A stretch of DNA of 64,000 nt from Nonomuraea rubra (GCF_014207985.1 NZ_JACHMI010000001.1:7361001-7425000), one strand, 5' to 3'; positions 1 to 9,900 are shown, counted from the stretch's first letter. Numbers and translations: made by a program. Notes: a model not told the origin generated them from the sequence alone.

Positions 1-1130
1 GTCATCTCGTGGCCGACCACGTCGAGGCTCGCGGCGAAGGAGTGGAAGTCGGGGCCGCCGCCGCCGTAGACCATCTTGGTGCCGTCCCAGAAGGCGTTGG
101 CGAACGGCTCGCCCTGCGCGGTGACGTTGACGACGGAGTACATGGTGCCGCCCCGCCCGTCGAGGCCCTCGCGGCCGAGCCGCCGGTAGTACTCGTACAC
201 CTGGCCGGCGCCCCAGTGGGCGTCCACGGCGCCGGACTCGGTGTGCTCGGGGCCGAAGGCGGGCGCCGCCGAGCGGACGAGGTCGGTGCCGGGCGGGATG
301 CCGGACCCCAGGTAGTCCGAGAAGTCCGCGCCCCTGGCGTCGTAGGTGAGGATCTCGCCGGTGGTGCCGTTCCACATCGGGCGGGAGCGGTCGCGCAGCT
401 CGTAGGCGCCGTCGGCGCGCTGGTAGGCCTGGAGGACGACGTCCCGGCCGTGCGCGGTGCGGCCGCTGCCCTCCACCGGGCCCTCCCTGCGCAGCCGGTC
501 CACGGTGAACAGCGGGCGGCCCGAGTGGGCGTCCACGTACGCGTCGAGCAGCAGCGGCCGCCCGGCCTCGCGCCCGCTGAGCACGACGTGCCAGGCCAGC
601 ACGCCCTGGCCGCGCGGCACCACGACCAGCTCGCCGGCCTTCGCCGCGATCCCGGCGCGGGCGGCCTTGTGGTCGCGCGTCATCAGGCCGCGGGCGATCC
701 CGGCGGCGGTCTCCGCGTTCACGGCCGGGGCCGGGTCGACGTTCAGCTCGGTGAGGAAGCGGCCGCCGGCGCCGACCACCTCGCGCCGGCCGCCGTCGGT
801 GCGGAAGCGCACGAGGTAGTGCGCGCCGAAGACGGGCAGGCCGCGGTGGCGCTGGGCGAACCTGACCGTCTCGTCCCGGCCGTCCACGACGGTCTGGAGC
901 GGGGCGAGATCGGCGGGGTCGAGGTGGTAGCGGGGGTCGGCCAGGTGCGCTCTGGCCGCCGCGACGGGGTCGCCCGCCTGGGCGGGCTCGGACAGGCCGG
1001 ACACCTCCGCGGGCGCCCGCGTGCCGGCCCGGGACTCCACCTCGGGCGGCGGATCAGCCGCCGCCGCCACTCCCGGTACGGACAATGTCACGCATAACGC
1101 GGCAATAAGGGTGATGGGACGCCAGGACAC
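1..1130 (-). CDS. Secreted M4 (thermolysin-type) metalloprotease, N-terminal part
   Basis: Reading the minus strand gives about 376 residues before the window edge cuts the gene. A GTG start at 1130 follows a GGAGG four bases upstream. Residues 1-25 form a hydrophobic signal peptide ending in an Ala-rich stretch. Residues about 60-110 resemble an FTP propeptide (pattern VRF-Q---GLPVFGAHY), followed by a PepSY-like region ending around residue 190. The mature domain then begins, and the last residues before the edge read V-G-H-E-M-T, the start of the HExxH zinc motif. This fits an exported neutral endopeptidase made as a zymogen. The Glu zinc ligand and catalytic His lie outside the window, so completeness cannot be judged. 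Confidence 0.93.
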   Translation of the reverse strand, partial: MSWRPITLIAALCVTLSVPGVAAAADPPPEVESRAGTRAPAEVSGLSEPAQAGDPVAAARAHLADPRYHLDPADLAPLQTVVDGRDETVRFAQRHRGLPVFGAHYLVRFRTDGGRREVVGAGGRFLTELNVDPAPAVNAETAAGIARGLMTRDHKAARAGIAAKAGELVVVPRGQGVLAWHVVLSGREAGRPLLLDAYVDAHSGRPLFTVDRLRREGPVEGSGRTAHGRDVVLQAYQRADGAYELRDRSRPMWNGTTGEILTYDARGADFSDYLGSGIPPGTDLVRSAAPAFGPEHTESGAVDAHWGAGQVYEYYRRLGREGLDGRGGTMYSVVNVTAQGEPFANAFWDGTKMVYGGGGPDFHSFAASLDVVGHEM

Positions 1131-1219
1131 GACACCTCCAGGTGTGCGATGGTTTTCTGGCGCCCCCGATCATCACCGGCACATTGACAAGGAGACAAAT
1201 CACAATTCGATCAATCCAA

Positions 1220-1241
1220 ATGGAAATGATGGATTTTCCAT
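1220..1241. promoter_or_regulatory. Palindrome in AT-rich gap before the M4 protease gene
   Basis: ATGGAAA, eight bases, then TTTCCAT form a perfect 7-bp inverted repeat in the only AT-rich stretch nearby (about 1160-1250). It lies upstream of the M4 protease and just past the amidohydrolase stop, so it could be an operator for the former or a weak terminator for the latter. No T-run follows it. Nothing else was seen in this gap. Confidence 0.3.
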
Positions 1242-1257
1242 GTGATTTCGCGGCGCT

Positions 1258-2424
1258 TCACAAGCGGTAGATCCGCCGGGCGTTGCCCGAGCCGATCATG
1301 TGGGCGATGCGCGCCGCGTCGGCCGTGCTCCACTCCCCCGCCGCGATCCTCGACCCCAGCGCCCCCGCCAGCGCCCGCCGGTACGTCAGCGCGCCCAGGT
1401 AGCCGGTCTCGGCCAGGCCGCGGCAGCCCGAGCTGAACAGCTGCTTGTGGAAGGGCGCCAGCTCCAGCAGCTCGTCCATGACGCGGGCCGCGGCGGCGGC
1501 GCCGTGCGGCAGGGCCAGGCCGACGTCCACGTACACGTGCGGGAAGACCCCGGCCAGGTGGGCGGCCTGGCGGTGGAACGGGTAGCAGTGCAGCAGGATC
1601 ACCGGCACGCCGAGCGGTTGCAGCGCCCCGGCGAAGCCGCTCAGCCTGGCCGGGTCGGCGCGGTGCGGCTCGCCCGCCTGCCCGCCGAACCCGGTGTGGA
1701 ACTGGACCGGCAGGCCCCGCTCCCTGGCCACGTCCACCGCGCTCCAGAGCAGGTACCGCAGCAGGACGTGGTCGGTCAGCGGCGCCTTGGGGTCGGCCAG
1801 GCGCCGGTTGGCCGCCGCGATCACCGCTCCCCTGGCCGGGCGGGCGGGGTCGAAGTCGAGGCCGCACAGGGCGCCGATGACGGTCTTGAGCCCGACCGCC
1901 CTTGCGGCCCTGGCGGTCAGCTCCTCGCCCAGGTTGTCCAGGTAGTCGACGGCGAGCTCCGCGGTGGCGGCGACGTCGCGCTCGATGCGCTCGATGCGTA
2001 CGAGCTCGTCGGCGGCGGCGCCGCCGTGGCGGCCCATCTCGGCGGCGGTCAGCACCTCGAGGTCGCTGTCGCCAGGCTCGTGCGAGTCCGGGGAGGCGTC
2101 CACCAGGAACGCCACCACGCCGGCCCCGGCCAGCAGCCGCCGGTTCACCTCGGCCGCCCCCAGCTCGGTGCGGCGGGCCAGGTAGACGGCCGGCGGGGCG
2201 TGCGGCTCCAGGTCGAGCAGCGGCGCGCACCAGCGGCGCACGGCCGCGCCGAACGGCGTGTCGAAGTGGGTGGTGCCGGGCGGCGCGGGGCTGCCGCCCT
2301 CGCCGCTGAGCAGCTCGAACTGCGCTCTGCTCAGGTCGTCGCGCCGCACCCCGTGACAGTGATGGTCGACGAGCGGGGCGAGCAGCGCGTCACGCACCGT
2401 GCCGGGCAGGTCTACGGGGAGCAT
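1258..2424 (-). CDS. Amidohydrolase family 2 metal-dependent hydrolase
   Basis: A 388-residue protein with an N-terminal metal-binding signature D-H-H-C-H-G at about residues 19-24, as in TIM-barrel amidohydrolases related to the N-terminal half of FluG-type proteins. Later segments fit further barrel strands: an H in QFHTGFG near residue 237 and HCYPFHRQ near residue 280. Substrate unknown; this family acts on cyclic amides or decarboxylates aromatic acids. It ends 127 bp before the M4 protease start and lies 41 bp downstream of trpEG on the same strand, so it may be read through from the Trp-attenuated transcript; a functional link to tryptophan is not shown. Confidence 0.8.
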   Translation of the reverse strand: MLPVDLPGTVRDALLAPLVDHHCHGVRRDDLSRAQFELLSGEGGSPAPPGTTHFDTPFGAAVRRWCAPLLDLEPHAPPAVYLARRTELGAAEVNRRLLAGAGVVAFLVDASPDSHEPGDSDLEVLTAAEMGRHGGAAADELVRIERIERDVAATAELAVDYLDNLGEELTARAARAVGLKTVIGALCGLDFDPARPARGAVIAAANRRLADPKAPLTDHVLLRYLLWSAVDVARERGLPVQFHTGFGGQAGEPHRADPARLSGFAGALQPLGVPVILLHCYPFHRQAAHLAGVFPHVYVDVGLALPHGAAAAARVMDELLELAPFHKQLFSSGCRGLAETGYLGALTYRRALAGALGSRIAAGEWSTADAARIAHMIGSGNARRIYRL

Positions 2425-2465
2425 GCGGGAACTCTAGGGGAGCCCCGCACGCCCCCGCCCGGGTT

Positions 2466-4595
2466 TTACCTACTGCGGGACAGACGCAGCACGTTCGCGA
2501 TGATCTTCGCGCCGGCGCCGCCCTCCTGGGTCAGGATCGACTCGGGGTGGAACTGCACGGCGAAGCGGCGCCGCGCCGGGTCCTCGATCGCCATGACGTT
2601 GCCGTCGGGCGTCAGCGCGGTGGGCGTGAAGCCGACCACGCCGGGCCGCTTGGCGTGCAGCGAGTGGTAGCGGGCCGCGGTGAACTCCTCCGGCAGCCCC
2701 TCCAGCAGCGCGCTGTCGCCGAGCCTGCCGACCTGGCCGCGCTTGCCGTGCTCGGGGTAGTCGAGCAGCTCCAGCGTGCCGCCGGCGTGCTCGACCATGG
2801 CCTGCAGGCCCAGGCAGACGCCGAAGACCGGCAGGTCGCGGGCGTAGACCTGGTCGAGCAGGGCGGAGATGCCGAAGTCGGTCGGCCAGCCCGGGCCGGG
2901 CGAGAGCACGACCAGGTCGGGCGCGATCTCGTCGAGCATGGCGACCGGGAAGCCGTGGCGCAGCGTGACGACGTCGGCGCCCTCCTGGCGGAAGTAGTCG
3001 GCCAGCGTGTTGACGAAGGAGTCCTCGTGGTCGACGAGCAGCACCTTCATGCCCAGGCCCGGCTGCTCCCTGGGCTCGGGGCCCTTGACGACCTCGGGCT
3101 GGTTGACCGCCGCCAGCGCGCCGAGCAGGGCGCTGGCCTTCAGCTCGGTCTCGCGCTCCTCGGACTCGGGGTCGCTGTCGAACAGCAGCGTGGCGCCGGC
3201 CCTGACGGTCGCGACGCCGTTCTTGATCTGCGCGGTACGCAGGGTCAGGCCGGTGTTCATGGAGCCGTCGAAGCCGATGAAGCCGATGGCGCCGCCGTAC
3301 CAGCGGCGGGTGGTGGCCTCGTGGTCCTCGATGAACTGCATGGCCCAGGTCTTGGGCGCGCCGGTGACCGTGACGGCCCACATGTGGGTGAGGAAGGCGT
3401 CGAGCGCGTCGAACTCGGGGCGCAGCCGGCCCTCGATGTGGTCGACGGTGTGGATGAGGCGGGAGTACAGCTCGATCTGGCGGCGGCCGATGACCTTGAC
3501 GGTGCCGGGGACGCAGATGCGCGACTTGTCGTTGCGGTCGACGTCGGTGCACATGGTCAGCTCCGACTCCTCCTTCACGCTGGACAGGAGGGTGCGGATG
3601 GCCTCGGCGTCCTCGACCGGGTTGCTGCCGCGGGCGATCGTGCCCGAGATGGGGCAGGTCTCGACCCGGTCGCCGGAGACGCGGACGTACATCTCGGGCG
3701 AGGCGCCGACGAGGTGCTCGCCCTCGCCGAGGCTGATGATGAACTCGTACGGGGCGGGGTTGCTGTGGCGCAGGCCGCGGTAGAAGGCGGACGGATCGGC
3801 GCAGGTGGCGTGGAAGACCTGGCCGGGCACGACCTCGAACAGGTCGCCGCGCTTGAACTTCTCCTTCGCGGCCGCCACGACCTTGGCGTACTCGCCCTTC
3901 ACCGGGTTCTCCGGCAGCGCGGCGGGGGTGACCGGCGGGGCGGAGGTGCCGGTGCGCTCCAGGCCGCGGGTGGTGGCGCCGTCGACGGTGAACTCGTAGC
4001 GGTACTCGAAGCTGGTCTCCCGCTGCCGGTCGATCACGACCAGCCGGTCGGGCAGGTGCAGCACGAGGTCGCGCTGGTCGTCGGGGCGGGCGAGCTCCTG
4101 CCTGATGGGCTCGAACTGGAAGGCCAGGTCGTAGCCGAAGGCGCCGTAGAGGCCGAGGTGCGGGTCGTCGCCGGCGAAGGCGGCGATGACCTCGCGGATC
4201 GCGGTGAACACGGTGGGCCTGCGGCTGCGCATCTCCTCCGGCAGCAGGTCCTCCGACTCCGCCACGTACACCTCGACGCGGTCGGCCGTGGGCTCGGTGA
4301 CCGGCTTGCCCGCGGCCAGCAGGCAGGAGGTGACGGCGGGCAGCACGACCCGGCCCCGCTCGTTGAGCGCGGTCGCCGAGATGGTGCGGCCCTTGGCGAC
4401 CAGCTCCAGGCACGGATCGACGTAGCCGAACGCCCATCGGCTGTAGCGGCCCGGGTAGTCCATGCCGGAGGAGAAGGCGCCGCCGCGCCGCTCCGACAGG
4501 GCCGTCACGATCTCTTCGAGGGCGGCCTCGCCCACCTCGCGTGTCTCACGCTCGACACCGATGCCCCCGGCGGTGGTATATCCGCTCGTCTCCAC
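2466..4595 (-). CDS. trpEG: Fused anthranilate synthase, components I and II
   Basis: One polypeptide of about 709 residues joins a chorismate-binding TrpE domain (about 1-500, containing PISGTIARG and MCTDVDRNDKSR) to a class I glutamine amidotransferase (about 520-709). The latter has nucleophile Cys594 in GVCLGLQA and the C-terminal FHPES His/Glu. It converts chorismate and glutamine to anthranilate, the first step of tryptophan synthesis. I prefer GTG 4595 because AAAGGGG sits six bases upstream; the longer reading from GTG 4613 has no ribosome site. The PhzE-like enzymes share this fusion, but the Trp leader directly upstream argues for tryptophan. Regulated by attenuation (see 4643-4742). 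Confidence 0.95.
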   Translation of the reverse strand: METSGYTTAGGIGVERETREVGEAALEEIVTALSERRGGAFSSGMDYPGRYSRWAFGYVDPCLELVAKGRTISATALNERGRVVLPAVTSCLLAAGKPVTEPTADRVEVYVAESEDLLPEEMRSRRPTVFTAIREVIAAFAGDDPHLGLYGAFGYDLAFQFEPIRQELARPDDQRDLVLHLPDRLVVIDRQRETSFEYRYEFTVDGATTRGLERTGTSAPPVTPAALPENPVKGEYAKVVAAAKEKFKRGDLFEVVPGQVFHATCADPSAFYRGLRHSNPAPYEFIISLGEGEHLVGASPEMYVRVSGDRVETCPISGTIARGSNPVEDAEAIRTLLSSVKEESELTMCTDVDRNDKSRICVPGTVKVIGRRQIELYSRLIHTVDHIEGRLRPEFDALDAFLTHMWAVTVTGAPKTWAMQFIEDHEATTRRWYGGAIGFIGFDGSMNTGLTLRTAQIKNGVATVRAGATLLFDSDPESEERETELKASALLGALAAVNQPEVVKGPEPREQPGLGMKVLLVDHEDSFVNTLADYFRQEGADVVTLRHGFPVAMLDEIAPDLVVLSPGPGWPTDFGISALLDQVYARDLPVFGVCLGLQAMVEHAGGTLELLDYPEHGKRGQVGRLGDSALLEGLPEEFTAARYHSLHAKRPGVVGFTPTALTPDGNVMAIEDPARRRFAVQFHPESILTQEGGAGAKIIANVLRLSRSR

Positions 4596-4642
4596 TTGCT
4601 GCCCCTTTACCACATCAAATGATCGAGCCCCGGGGCGGACAC

Positions 4643-4670
4643 GAGAAAGGCCGCCTATCCGGGGCGGCCG
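4643..4670 (-). terminator. Trp attenuator terminator hairpin
   Basis: On the minus strand GGCCGCC (4669-4663) pairs with GGCGGCC (4655-4649) across a seven-base loop and is followed by TTTCTC. The upstream arm can instead pair with a GGCGGC segment just after the leader stop codon (about 4700-4693), forming an antiterminator. In turn that segment can pair with the CGCCGC located over the Trp codons. This is the four-segment arrangement expected for ribosome-mediated attenuation. Confidence 0.85.
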
Positions 4671-4700
4671 TCCGTTGAAGGAATGCGAAACACGCGCCGC

Positions 4701-4742
4701 CTAGGAGCGGCGCCACCACTGGAGCTGAGCGTGATTTCGCAT
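4701..4742 (-). CDS. trpL: trp operon leader peptide
   Basis: A 13-residue ORF, MRNHAQLQWWRRS, with two adjacent Trp codons (TGG TGG) near its end. It lies 105 bp upstream of trpEG and ends about 30 bases before the terminator hairpin. When charged tRNA-Trp is scarce the ribosome should stall at the Trp pair, free the second RNA segment to form the antiterminator, and let trpEG be transcribed. No strong ribosome-binding site is seen, although the purine-poor upstream region does not exclude leaderless translation. Confidence 0.88.
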   Translation of the reverse strand: MRNHAQLQWWRRS

Positions 4743-4796
4743 GACGTCCAGAGTAACCGGCCGACCATGATCGCGCAACGCGACCCGCCCACCCGG

Positions 4797-4830
4797 TTGC
4801 GAGAGTTTCAATACAGAGCTGTACTGTATT
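4797..4830 (+). promoter_or_regulatory. P450 promoter with TetR-type operator
   Basis: AATACAG (4810-4816), seven bases, CTGTATT (4824-4830) form a perfect 7-bp inverted repeat, with a nested TACAG-AG-CTGTA inside. A possible promoter, TTGCGA (4797-4802), 17 bases, TGTACT (4820-4825), overlaps it, so a bound repressor would block polymerase. The natural candidate regulator is the TetR protein encoded just after the P450. Confidence 0.6.
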
Positions 4831-4856
4831 TGCATGTGGCTGAAAGGAGCCCTCCC

Positions 4857-6050
4857 ATGACGCCTACCGAGGCGGTCGTGCTGCCCACCGGGCGGCCCAC
4901 CCCGTTCGATCCGCCCGCCGAGCTGGGCGAGCTGCGCGAGAGCCGGCCGATCACCCGGCTGGCCTACCCCGACGGGCACCGGGGCTGGCTGGTCACCAGC
5001 CACGCGCTCGTCCGCGAGGTGCTGGCGGACCCGCGTTTCAGCGCCCGGTCCGAGCTGCGCCACCTGCCCGTGGACTCGGGCGGGCAGGCCGGCCGGCCCG
5101 CTCCGCCCGGCATGTTCATCTCGACCGACCCGCCCGTGCACACTCGCTACCGGCACCTGCTCACCGGCGAGTTCACCGTGCGCAGGATGCGGCGGCTCAC
5201 CGAGCGGATCGAGGAGATCACCCGCGTCCACCTCGACGCGATGGAGCGGCAGGGGCCGCCCGCCGACCTGGTGGCGGCGTTCACGGCGCCGATCCCCGCC
5301 GTGGTGATCTGCGAGCTGCTCGGCGTGCCCGAGCAGGACCGCGAGAGGTTCATGGCGCAGGGCACCACGCTCATGCGCACGGACGTCCCGCAGGAGGAGA
5401 AGATCGCGGCCTACCTGGCGATGCAGGCGCACATGAAGGAACTGGTGCTGGCCAAGCGGGCCGCGCCCACCGACGACATGCTGAGCGGGCTGACCGGCAG
5501 CGACCTGACCGACGAGGAGCTGGCCAACATCGGCTTCATGCTGCTCGGCGCGGGCCTGGACACCACGGCCAACATGCTCGCCCTGGGCACGTTCGCGCTG
5601 CTGCGCAACCCCGCGCAGCTAGACGTGCTGCGGTCGGAGCCGGACAGGGCGGACCAGGTCGTGGAGGAGCTGCTGCGCTACCTCAGCGTGGTGCCCTTCC
5701 TGGTGCGTACCGCGCTGGAGGACGTCGAGCTGGGCGGCGAGCGGGTCAGTGCCGGGGAGACGGTCACGATCTCGATCGCGGCGGCCAACCGCGACCCCGG
5801 CCGCTTCGCCGACCCCGACCGGCTGGACCTGCTCAGGGCGAGCGGCGGGCACGTGGCCTTCGGCCACGGCGTGCACCAGTGCCTGGGCCAGCAGCTCGCG
5901 CGGGTGGAGATGCTGGCGGGCTTCCCCGCCCTGTTCGAACGGTTCCCGTCGCTGCGGCTGGCCGTCGAGCCCGGGGAGGTGCCGCTCCGTACCGACATGC
6001 TCATCTACGGCGTGCACCGCCTGCCCGTCACCTGGGACGCGGGTCAATAG
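4857..6050 (+). CDS. Cytochrome P450
   Basis: A 397-residue soluble bacterial P450 (usual length about 400). It shows the oxygen-activating I-helix GAGLDTTAN near residue 229, the ExxR motif in VVEELLRYL near residue 270, and the heme loop FGHGVHQCLG with proximal ligand Cys342. ATG 4857 is chosen because AAAGGAGC lies seven bases upstream; a longer ORF upstream overlaps the operator. The substrate is unknown and no ferredoxin gene is nearby, so electrons must come from elsewhere. It is probably controlled through the palindrome at 4810-4830 and the TetR gene at 6145. Confidence 0.95.
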   Translation: MTPTEAVVLPTGRPTPFDPPAELGELRESRPITRLAYPDGHRGWLVTSHALVREVLADPRFSARSELRHLPVDSGGQAGRPAPPGMFISTDPPVHTRYRHLLTGEFTVRRMRRLTERIEEITRVHLDAMERQGPPADLVAAFTAPIPAVVICELLGVPEQDRERFMAQGTTLMRTDVPQEEKIAAYLAMQAHMKELVLAKRAAPTDDMLSGLTGSDLTDEELANIGFMLLGAGLDTTANMLALGTFALLRNPAQLDVLRSEPDRADQVVEELLRYLSVVPFLVRTALEDVELGGERVSAGETVTISIAAANRDPGRFADPDRLDLLRASGGHVAFGHGVHQCLGQQLARVEMLAGFPALFERFPSLRLAVEPGEVPLRTDMLIYGVHRLPVTWDAGQ

Positions 6051-6072
6051 ACTCCTGCCCGACCACCCGCAC

Positions 6073-6124
6073 GAGCCCGCATGACGAGCCCGCATGACGA
6101 GCCCGCACGATGAGCCCGCACGAT
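6073..6124. repeat. Four tandem 13-bp repeats
   Basis: The unit gagcccgcatgac occurs twice without a gap, then twice more as gagcccgcacgat. The array fills most of the gap between P450 and the TetR gene. It ends 20 bp before the TetR start and is non-coding. Slipped-strand copy-number change could alter the spacing between the two genes. Confidence 0.9.
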
Positions 6125-6144
6125 GAGATGGTGACGCGAGGAGC

Positions 6145-6780
6145 ATGACCGAGCGACAGGACGAGATGACCGGCGGCGCGGGATCCGCGCGCCCGCCGGG
6201 CCGGCCGCGCAGCCAGGAGGCCGATCTGGCCATCCTGTCGGCCGCGCTCGACCTGCTGATCGAGCAGGGCGCGGCGCTGACCAGCATCGAGCAGGTGGCC
6301 AGGCGAGCCGGGGTGACGCGGGCGACGGTCTACCGCCGCTTCGCCGACAAGACCGCGCTGCTGGTGCGGGCGCTGGAGTGGGCCAACCACGACCACGACC
6401 CGGGCTTCACCGGCTGGCCCGACCTGGAGCACATGTTCGGCGACTGGGCGGCGTACCTGGCGGTGCCGCGCCACCGCCGCCTGCTGCGCCGCCTGTACGG
6501 CAGCGTCGACGACTACCCGGAGCTGGTGAGCACGTACCGGATGGTCAACGGCGGGCGGCGGGCGGCCGTGGTGCGCGAGACGCTCTGCCGGGCGCGCGAC
6601 CGCGGGCAGCTTCCCCGGGACGTGGACGTGGACGTGGTGCAGCGGATGCTGACCGGCGCGGTGCTCCACGAGGTCGGCGTCGTGCCCGACCGGGAGGACG
6701 CCGCGGCGATCGCGGCGCAGTTCCTGGAGATCATGAAGCAGGTCGGGTACCGGCCGGCGCCGGCGACCACTGAAAGCTGA
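6145..6780 (+). CDS. TetR/AcrR family regulator
   Basis: A 211-residue repressor-type protein. Residues about 20-75 hold the TetR helix-turn-helix (I-E-Q-V-A-R-R-A-G-V-T-R-A-T-V-Y-R-R-F). The rest is a helical ligand domain of TetR_C-type. The start at 6145 has GAGGAG upstream. Its position after the P450 gene on the same strand and the palindrome in front of that gene suggest that it controls the P450 (inference); its ligand is probably the P450 substrate or a related compound. Confidence 0.93.
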   Translation: MTERQDEMTGGAGSARPPGRPRSQEADLAILSAALDLLIEQGAALTSIEQVARRAGVTRATVYRRFADKTALLVRALEWANHDHDPGFTGWPDLEHMFGDWAAYLAVPRHRRLLRRLYGSVDDYPELVSTYRMVNGGRRAAVVRETLCRARDRGQLPRDVDVDVVQRMLTGAVLHEVGVVPDREDAAAIAAQFLEIMKQVGYRPAPATTES

Positions 6781-6790
6781 TATTTCAGCT
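6775..6790. other. Small hairpin at the end of the TetR gene
   Basis: AGCTGA-TATT-TCAGCT is a perfect 6-bp stem spanning the TetR stop codon; a slightly shifted pairing CTGAAA/TTTCAG is also possible. There is no T-tract, so a terminator role is only possible, not shown. Confidence 0.35.
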
Positions 6791-6916
6791 GACCAGATTA
6801 CATTTCTCTCTGCAAAGTAACTTTTCACGACACCTCTTGCTTTCCGAACAAGATCTCTTCACCCTTCTCGACAGAGGCGTAAAGATCACCTCTCCCCTTG
6901 TCGTGAAGGAGAGACA

Positions 6917-9900
6917 GTGCCCCACACCCTCCGCTTACGCGCGATCCTCACCGGGATCGTGACCGTCGCCGGCCTGCTGGTCCCGCAGGCCGCGGCGCAG
7001 GCGGCGCCGGATCCCGGCAAGATCGACGCAACGGTCCTGGCCGGCCTGGCCCAGGACGACAAGGCCACCTTCTGGGTGCGGCTGAAGGGGGACGCCGACC
7101 TGAGCGGCGCCCGCCGGGCCCTGACGAAGGAGGCGAAGGCCGAGCAGGTCTACGAGGCCAAGTCCGAGCAGGCGCAGACCTCCCAGCGGGACCTGCGCAA
7201 GCTGCTCGACTCCCACCACGCCGACTACACCCCGTTCTGGATCGTCAACGCGGTCAGGGTGACCGCCGGCGAGAAGCTGGCGGCCGAGATCGCGAGCCTG
7301 CCCGAGGTCGAGCGCATCGACCCGGTACGCACGCTCAGCCTGCCCAAGCCGGTCGCGGGCACCGCCCAGGCGAGAGTGAAGGTCGCGGACCCGGCGACAT
7401 CGGACGGCGCGGTCGAGTGGAACATCGACCGGGTCGGCGCCCCGCGCGTCTGGGACGAGCTGGGCAACCGCGGCGAGGGGATCGTGGTCGCCAACATCGA
7501 CTCGGGCGTCCAGTTCGACCATCCGGACCTGGCGGCGAGCTACCGGGGCAGGAACCCCGACGGCACCTACTCCCACGACTACAACTGGTTCGACCCGGCA
7601 GGCATCTGCCCGTCGGCGGCGCCGTGCGACAACAACGACCACGGCACGCACGTCATGGGCACCATGGTCGGCGCGAACGGCCTCGGCGTGGCGCCCGGCG
7701 CCAAGTGGATCGCGGTCAAGGGCTGCGAGGTCAACACCTGCACCGACGCGTCGCTGCTGGCGGCCGGCGAGTGGGTGGTGCGGCCGACCGACCTCAACGG
7801 CCGGAACCCGCGGCCGGACCTGGCGCCGGACATCGTCAACAACTCCTGGGGCGGCGACGGGTTCGACCCGTTCTACAAGGAGGTCGTGGAGTCGTGGCTC
7901 GCGGCCGGCATCTTCCCCGCCTTCTCCAACGGCAACGAGGGTCCCGCCTGCGACACCAGCGGCTCGCCCGGCCAGTACCAGACCGCGTACAGCGCGGGCG
8001 CCTTCGACGTCAACAACGCGCTCTACGCGCGTTCCAGCAAGGGTGAGGGCGAGAACGGCGAGACCAAGCCGAACATCGCCGCTCCCGGCGTCAACGTGCG
8101 CTCGTCGATCCCCGGCGGCTACGACAGCTTCACCGGCACGTCGATGGCCTCCCCGCACGTGGCGGCCACGGTGGCGCTGATCTGGTCGGGCTCGCCTGGC
8201 CTGCAGGGCGACGTGGCTGCCACCCGCCCGCTGCTGGACGGCACCGCCGTGGACGTCGACGACACCAGTTGCGGCGGCACCGCGGCCGACAACAACATCT
8301 GGGGCGAGGGCAGGCTGGACGCCTACGCCGCCGTGCTGGCGGCGCCGGACGAGGGGCTGGGCGACCTGTCGGGAACGGTGACGGCGGGCGGCGAGCCGGT
8401 GTCCGGCGTGACGGTCACGGTCTCCGGCCCGATGACCCGCACCCTGGTCACCGGCGCCGACGGCCGGTACGCCATCCCGCGCCTGCTGGCCGGCGAGTAC
8501 GAGCTCACCGCGGAGAAGTTCGGCTTCGCCCGCGCCACCGCCGCCGTCACGATCACCGCCGAGCAGGCCGCGACGGCCGATGTGCCGATGACGGTGCTGC
8601 CCACGGGCGTCGTGTCGGGCACGGTCACGACGGCCGGCACTCCGGAGCCGGACGCGACGGTGCAGGCCACCGGCACGCCGGTGAGCGCGGTGACCGACGC
8701 GTCGGGACGGTACTCGATGACGCTGCCGCACGGCTCGTACGAGCTGGCGGTCACGCCGTCCTCCCGCTGCTCCAGCGCCGCGACGGCGGCGGTGACGGTG
8801 GCCGGTGACGCGACCAGGGACGTCGAGCTGCCGCTGCGCGGCGACAACTTCGGCTACACGTGCAGGAGCGGCGCCCAGGAGTACGCGGCGGGCACCGAGA
8901 AACTGGCGCTGACCGGCGACGACGAGGCCCAGCAGGTGACCCTGCCGTTCCCGGTCCCGTTCTACGGCACGGGCCACACCAGGGCGTGGATCGGCACGAA
9001 CGGCTTCGTCACGTTCGCCGCCGACCGGGTCACGACCGGCAGCAACGGCAGGCTGCCGACGTCGGGCACGCCCAACAACGCCGTCTACCCCTACTGGGAC
9101 GACCTCGTCGTGGACGCCCAGGCGGGCGTCTACACGGCGGTGACGGGCACGGCGCCGCACCGGGCGTTCGTGGTGGAGTGGCGCAACGTCACCTTCTACA
9201 ACGAGGGCGCGCAGCGGGTGTCGTTCTCGGCGCTGCTGGGCGAGGACGGCTCGGTCGCCTTCCGGTACAAGGACGTCGAGAGCGAGCGCGACCGGGGCAG
9301 CAGCGCCACGATCGGCATCGAGAACCCGGCGGGCAACGACGCGCTGCTGTACTCCTACGAGGAGCCGGCCCTGGCGACCGGGCAGGGCCTGACGTTCACG
9401 GCGAGCAGGCACGGCCTGGTCACCGGCAAGGTCACCGACGCCAACGACGGCGACCCGATCGGCGGGGCGACGGTCGAGGTGGGCGACGTGGCCACGCTCA
9501 CGACCGCCGCGGACGGCACGTTCTACGGGCAGGTGCTGGCGGGCGACTACGAGGCCGTGGTGTCCAAGGAGCACTACGGCACGTTCACCCAGCAGGTCAC
9601 GGTGGCCGCGGCGGCGGTGACGCGGCTCGACACGGCGCTGGTCACCGGCCGGGTGAGCGCGTCCACGGCCGAGCTGACCGTGGTGATGCCCACCGGGTCG
9701 AGCCGGGCGCGGACGGTGGAGCTGACGAACCTGGGCTCGCCGACGCCGTACACGGTGACCGGCGAGCCGTGGTTCACGGTGACGCCGGCGGCCGGGGAAC
9801 TGGCCAAGGGGCAGGCGGTGAGCCTGAAGGTGGAGCTGTCCAGCGCCGGGGTGGCGCCGGGCACGTTCCGCGAGGGCAAGCTGACGATCAAGTCGGCCAG

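Noticed and set aside
9..1097. A 362-residue plus-strand ORF at the start of the window
   Set aside because: It is antisense to a clear M4 protease with signal peptide and HExxH motif, and its own translation is low-complexity.
2466..4613. trpEG as a PhzE-type phenazine or pigment enzyme
   Set aside because: No other phenazine genes are near and a Trp leader peptide controls the gene.
2470..4622. Long open frames antisense and in other frames of trpEG
   Set aside because: High GC and GC-rich third positions keep opposite frames open; their translations are Arg/Pro/Ala/Gly-rich without domains. The same applies to the long antisense ORFs over the subtilisin, symporter, Ppx and kinase genes.
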